DNA of 64,000 bases from Pisolithus tinctorius. Lineage: Eukaryota; Basidiomycota; Agaricomycetes; Boletales; Pisolithaceae. Made by a program: the position numbers and the translations under genes. This document shows positions 58,718 through 64,000 of this stretch, piece by piece. Location of the stretch: contig JANFAH010000101.1 in assembly GCA_024663395.1 (NCBI GenBank), positions 62,001 through 126,000 of the forward strand, given 5' to 3'. The notes beneath the pieces were generated by a model. The model saw only the letters and a list, made by a program, of their open reading frames with translations. It was not told the DNA's origin and searched no databases. Every line of letters begins with the position of its first letter. Within the stretch, counting starts at the first letter, position 1.

Positions 58718-60472
58718 CTACTCGTCTAACCAATCACCTGCCCTGACACGGATTACGTAGTCCTTGACCCACGATGGGCGCCGAGAATGTTGAGTCTGAA
58801 GCTGTTCGCAATACTGCTGTCTCCTCAACCCGTCCTCACTTGATTCCATGGTTCCGGTAGACACTGACGGACGTTCCATTGCGTTCATCTCTGTCCGTAA
58901 CCGCCCTTCACGTTGGCGGAGGGCAACCCTTCTCCGATTATACACCTCCGGATGTAAGGTGGCAACCCCGAGAGACAAGAACATGATAGCTTTCTGAGTG
59001 AGGGTGGGCGGGTCAGCGACTCTTGCAGGTTGAGTAGGCCACAGTAATCTATTTTCGTTATGGATGTCCATGAGAGCCAAGCTGCCGAGTAGACCATTGG
59101 GCTGACTCAGAACAGGTGGTCCTTGAGCGGATCGCTCGCCATCCGGCTGAGCATGACTTGCCTCAGGCGCTCTTGAGCCTGGTGGGACATGTCCATTGTC
59201 TTGGCCATTTAATGCTGGAGGAGGCGGTGGTGCAGGTGCAGGCCTCGCTTGGTCCACAGGCGCGGCGTTACCATCACCCCGATTCAACGGTTGCAAAATG
59301 ACAATCCGGATGTGGGTCCACATCTCATAGATGATCCACGCAATGATACACAGTCCAAGTAAAGGCTTGCGAGTAGGGGAAAAGAAATATAGCAGGAGTA
59401 CGGTTCGAAGCACCACCATCAGCAATGGCGCAAGCAGCGCTCGCAGTGGAACTTCTCTCATCAGGTTTGCTTCTGCGCGTGCTGCAACCGCCGGACCCGT
59501 GGGTACAGGGCCAGTTTGAGCGGTGACATCAACATTTACGTTTGGTACCGTCCTCAACGTTGGGAGTCTCAAATGCTGAAGTAGCTCATTGATTTCTGGA
59601 GGAAGGGACTGCGTGTTTGAAATAGTAGGAGTGGGAAGAGGTAGTGCCGCAGCTGGGAGTGACAATATAGAGAAGGTATATGTCAACACTTTGAGTGCGT
59701 GCAGTTGCGAATTGTTGGGCGTTCCTCTTGGTTCTCGTAAACATAAGTAGGGTTTTCCACTACGCATAAAGTAGGTGAGGGGAAACGCTCTGGAGGCGAC
59801 TCAACGAAACCTACCGGACAATAGCGACTTCATAGGCGGCGCGATCTTGATTGGTGGCAACATCGTATGGGAAATCACTGTCAAGAATAATTGGCCATGT
59901 CCACCCCCTCCTTTCCAGTGCTGATTTTGCCGTGTTCCGTCTTGCAGAAATATCAGATATTGCCACTGGTGGGGCCAGCTTACAATCCGACAGGACATAG
60001 AGCGCTTGCCAGTGCTTGTAATGGACAAACGCAAGATCTTCGACATTCGCAAGCAGGGGAGAGGGTGTCTCATTGCGGTTGGGAGAAGCAACATGCGGAT
60101 TGAGGCTGGGTATACTGGCAGAAGGCCAAGAAGATGATGAGGTTGCAACTGGAGCAGTAGTCCACGCCGACGGTTGCACAGACAAGTGGACGATACGCTG
60201 TTCATCTGAAGACTGAAAATTCATGGGCCGTTAGGTGAGGAAAGCGGAAGTGATAGTAAGTGCTTGCTTACGGGCCACAGTTCATCGATTCTTTCTGCGT
60301 CGCTCAGGTATCGTCCCCTCCAGATAATACGCTGCCCTTCTGGTCGAGGGTGTCCCGCACAGCGAGTGAATATTGCTTGCTTGACATCAAGAATAGTTGA
60401 CCCGGCTGGGATTTCGACGACAAAAGACTGGGAGTGGGCAGGAAGCTCGATGCGGACAGCGACGAGGGACAT
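58718..60472 (-). CDS. Ubiquitin-like membrane protein, HERP/Usa1-like
   Basis: ATG 60472 on the minus strand opens an N-terminal ubiquitin-like fold: MSLVAVRIELPAHSQSFVVE, STILDVKQAIFTRCAGHPRP, EGQRIIWRGRYLSDAERIDE. A linker leads to a second conserved part (FVHYKHWQALYVLSD, DFPYDVATNQDRAAYEVAIV). One or two hydrophobic segments follow: VLTYTFSILSLPAAALPLP and ALLAPLLMVVLRTVLLLYFF with PLLGLCIIAWIIYEMWTHI. The cytoplasmic tail is Pro-rich and ends VRAGDWLDE at 58718. UBL plus hairpin membrane anchor is the HERPUD1/Usa1 plan used in ER-associated degradation; Dsc3 of the Golgi Dsc ligase has a similar plan, so the exact family is open. An E-box TCACGTGA lies at 60529-60536, upstream. Confidence 0.72.
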
Positions 60473-60783
60473 GGTGGTGACCGTCGAGGCCCGATTACCA
60501 AAGTGTTCCGTTTGAGTCAACGTGGCGATCACGTGACACCCACAACACACCCATTAATCCAGCTGTCTCTGCTCTTACATAGAAAATCTAAGGATATGTG
60601 CAACGTTGTGTTGCGCTTTCACAAGCTAGTTCGGTATCTCGATTACTTGAGTACCTTCGAACCATTCCACTCGGGGCCCATCGTGCTTTCAGATGGCGCC
60701 CCCGAGATTTTGAAGAAGTCCGACATGCCGCCTAGACGTCCTCAGGACGAATCGACGTCAACGATAAATTATACCTCAAGGGC
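60473..60783. promoter_or_regulatory. Promoter region of the HERP-like gene
   Basis: About 310 bases. A perfect E-box palindrome TCACGTGA at 60529-60536 lies 57 bases from the start codon. A plus-strand frame (60434-60796) crosses this region but is not family-like and overlaps the coding start of the minus gene, so I leave it out. Confidence 0.45.
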
Positions 60784-61551
60784 TTATGTAGGTTGACTGA
60801 AATTCACGCCAGGTTTCAACATTTCAACATTATCGTATGTTCCCTTGGATTCTTGACCATGCTCAAAGATTCCCCGTGGCGAAGGCCCTTGCGTATCAAG
60901 GCCATATTTAGTAAAAGTCCCGGCCCCATAACATAGTTGAAGTGACTTCGCAGAAAGAGCAGGTGGCGCTGTAGATATATAGCGAACTGTATGGTATTCT
61001 GAGATAAAGGCACGGACAAAGTGACAAAGGGCAGGGTTCACCGAGTCGTCAATTTCTGGCTTGGTATAGCTGCGTATATTATAAAGAAAGGCTGAGACCT
61101 TTGCTGAAAGACCAAACAGGTACTTCATCTGAAAGATGCCAGCCAAGGTCATACATTGCCCTGGCGCTGTCTTTCCATGAGAGCCCAGTGCCTGGCCTGA
61201 ACTGGTCATAACTAAAACACGAATTTTAGTTACATCATTGGTATTAAGTATACGGCGGGAGTCAACACACTGTAACTCATATTCACTCAGATCTCCGATA
61301 CATCGAGGGGAAGTCAGAGGGGGCATGGAGGGGGGGGTTCGAGTGTTAGATGATCCGAATCCCAACGCTGTGACTATTCTGAAAACCACAGAGGACGAGT
61401 CCTTTTTCCGCTGCAACATTCTCCAGGGACTTGACTTGTTCTGTCGTCTTCGTGACAGGTTTTCCCACAGGGACTGCAGAAAATTCGCAACAAATTGCGA
61501 AACAGATTTCAGCGAGATAGTGTTTGCACGTACCGTGCTTGCCTGGTTCAT
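60784..61551 (-). CDS. Orphan open reading frame, 255 codons
   Basis: A single uninterrupted frame on the minus strand from MNQASTVRANTISLKSVSQF to KPGVNFSQPT. This is notable where nearly all real genes here have introns every 100-300 bases. No domain, signal peptide or strong membrane helix is recognised; the middle (GQCMTLAGIFQMKYLFGLSA, PALCHFVRAFISEYHTVRYI) has an alternating hydrophobic pattern consistent with a folded protein. It could be an intronless lineage-specific gene, a retrocopy or chance. No poly-A tract or target-site duplication is seen at its ends. Confidence 0.4.
   Translation of the reverse strand: MNQASTVRANTISLKSVSQFVANFLQSLWENLSRRRQNKSSPWRMLQRKKDSSSVVFRIVTALGFGSSNTRTPPSMPPLTSPRCIGDLSEYELQCVDSRRILNTNDVTKIRVLVMTSSGQALGSHGKTAPGQCMTLAGIFQMKYLFGLSAKVSAFLYNIRSYTKPEIDDSVNPALCHFVRAFISEYHTVRYISTAPPALSAKSLQLCYGAGTFTKYGLDTQGPSPRGIFEHGQESKGTYDNVEMLKPGVNFSQPT

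Positions 61552-64000
<2,449 letters not shown>

Overview
This window is nuclear DNA from a filamentous basidiomycete, most likely a mushroom-forming agaricomycete. Almost every gene is broken by many short introns of about 45-70 nt with GT...AG borders and CTAAC/CTRAY branch sites. Genes lie on both strands with very short spacers. The protein set is fungal (PROPPIN, Pho85, Bcy1, Ytp1, DHA1 and pantothenate-type permeases, GH9). I count 28 genes that can be named or clearly supported and 3 weaker ones. I see no rRNA, tRNA, transposon or CRISPR array. Exon borders were worked out by eye from reading frame and family consensus, so gene ends are firmer than every internal splice site.

Layout, left: the 3' end of an HSV2/WIPI-type PROPPIN; ATE1 arginyl-tRNA-protein transferase; IMP2 mitochondrial inner membrane peptidase; SLH1/ASCC3 ribosome-quality-control helicase; BNA3-type kynurenine aminotransferase (minus); a large ankyrin-FYVE-RING protein; an acidic uncharacterised gene (minus); PI31 proteasome regulator (minus); PRP5 spliceosomal helicase. 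Middle: a DHA1 drug/polyamine-type MFS transporter; two adjacent nucleoporin genes, NSP1 and NUP82/NUP88 (both minus); then a tight proteasome block of PRE10 (alpha7), RPN12 (19S lid) and PRE3 (beta1); an uncharacterised gene (minus); a Gfo/Idh/MocA oxidoreductase; CDT1 (minus). Right: a CCCH zinc-finger protein; RDI1 RhoGDI; COQ2; a Ytp1-like membrane protein (minus); a pantothenate-type permease; a Ser/Thr-rich single-pass membrane protein (minus); BCY1 (PKA regulatory subunit) and PHO85 (both minus); a Utp12-domain protein; a HERP-like ubiquitin-like membrane protein (minus); an orphan ORF; and a GH9 endoglucanase cut by the window end.

Themes: protein turnover is over-represented (ATE1 N-degron branch, SLH1, a RING E3, PI31, three core proteasome subunits within 3.3 kb, an ERAD-type UBL protein). 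The proteasome genes share divergent promoters holding the palindrome GACGCGTC, and the same octamer lies just upstream of the RING E3 start. Partner genes sit side by side elsewhere too: NSP1 beside NUP82, whose products bind each other in yeast, and BCY1 beside PHO85, both nutrient-signalling kinase components. A TCACGTG E-box recurs in at least six promoters. SLH1 is structurally odd: its P-loop is spread over three exons including a 14-nt microexon, it uses GC-AG introns, and its second helicase cassette has lost its catalytic motifs.
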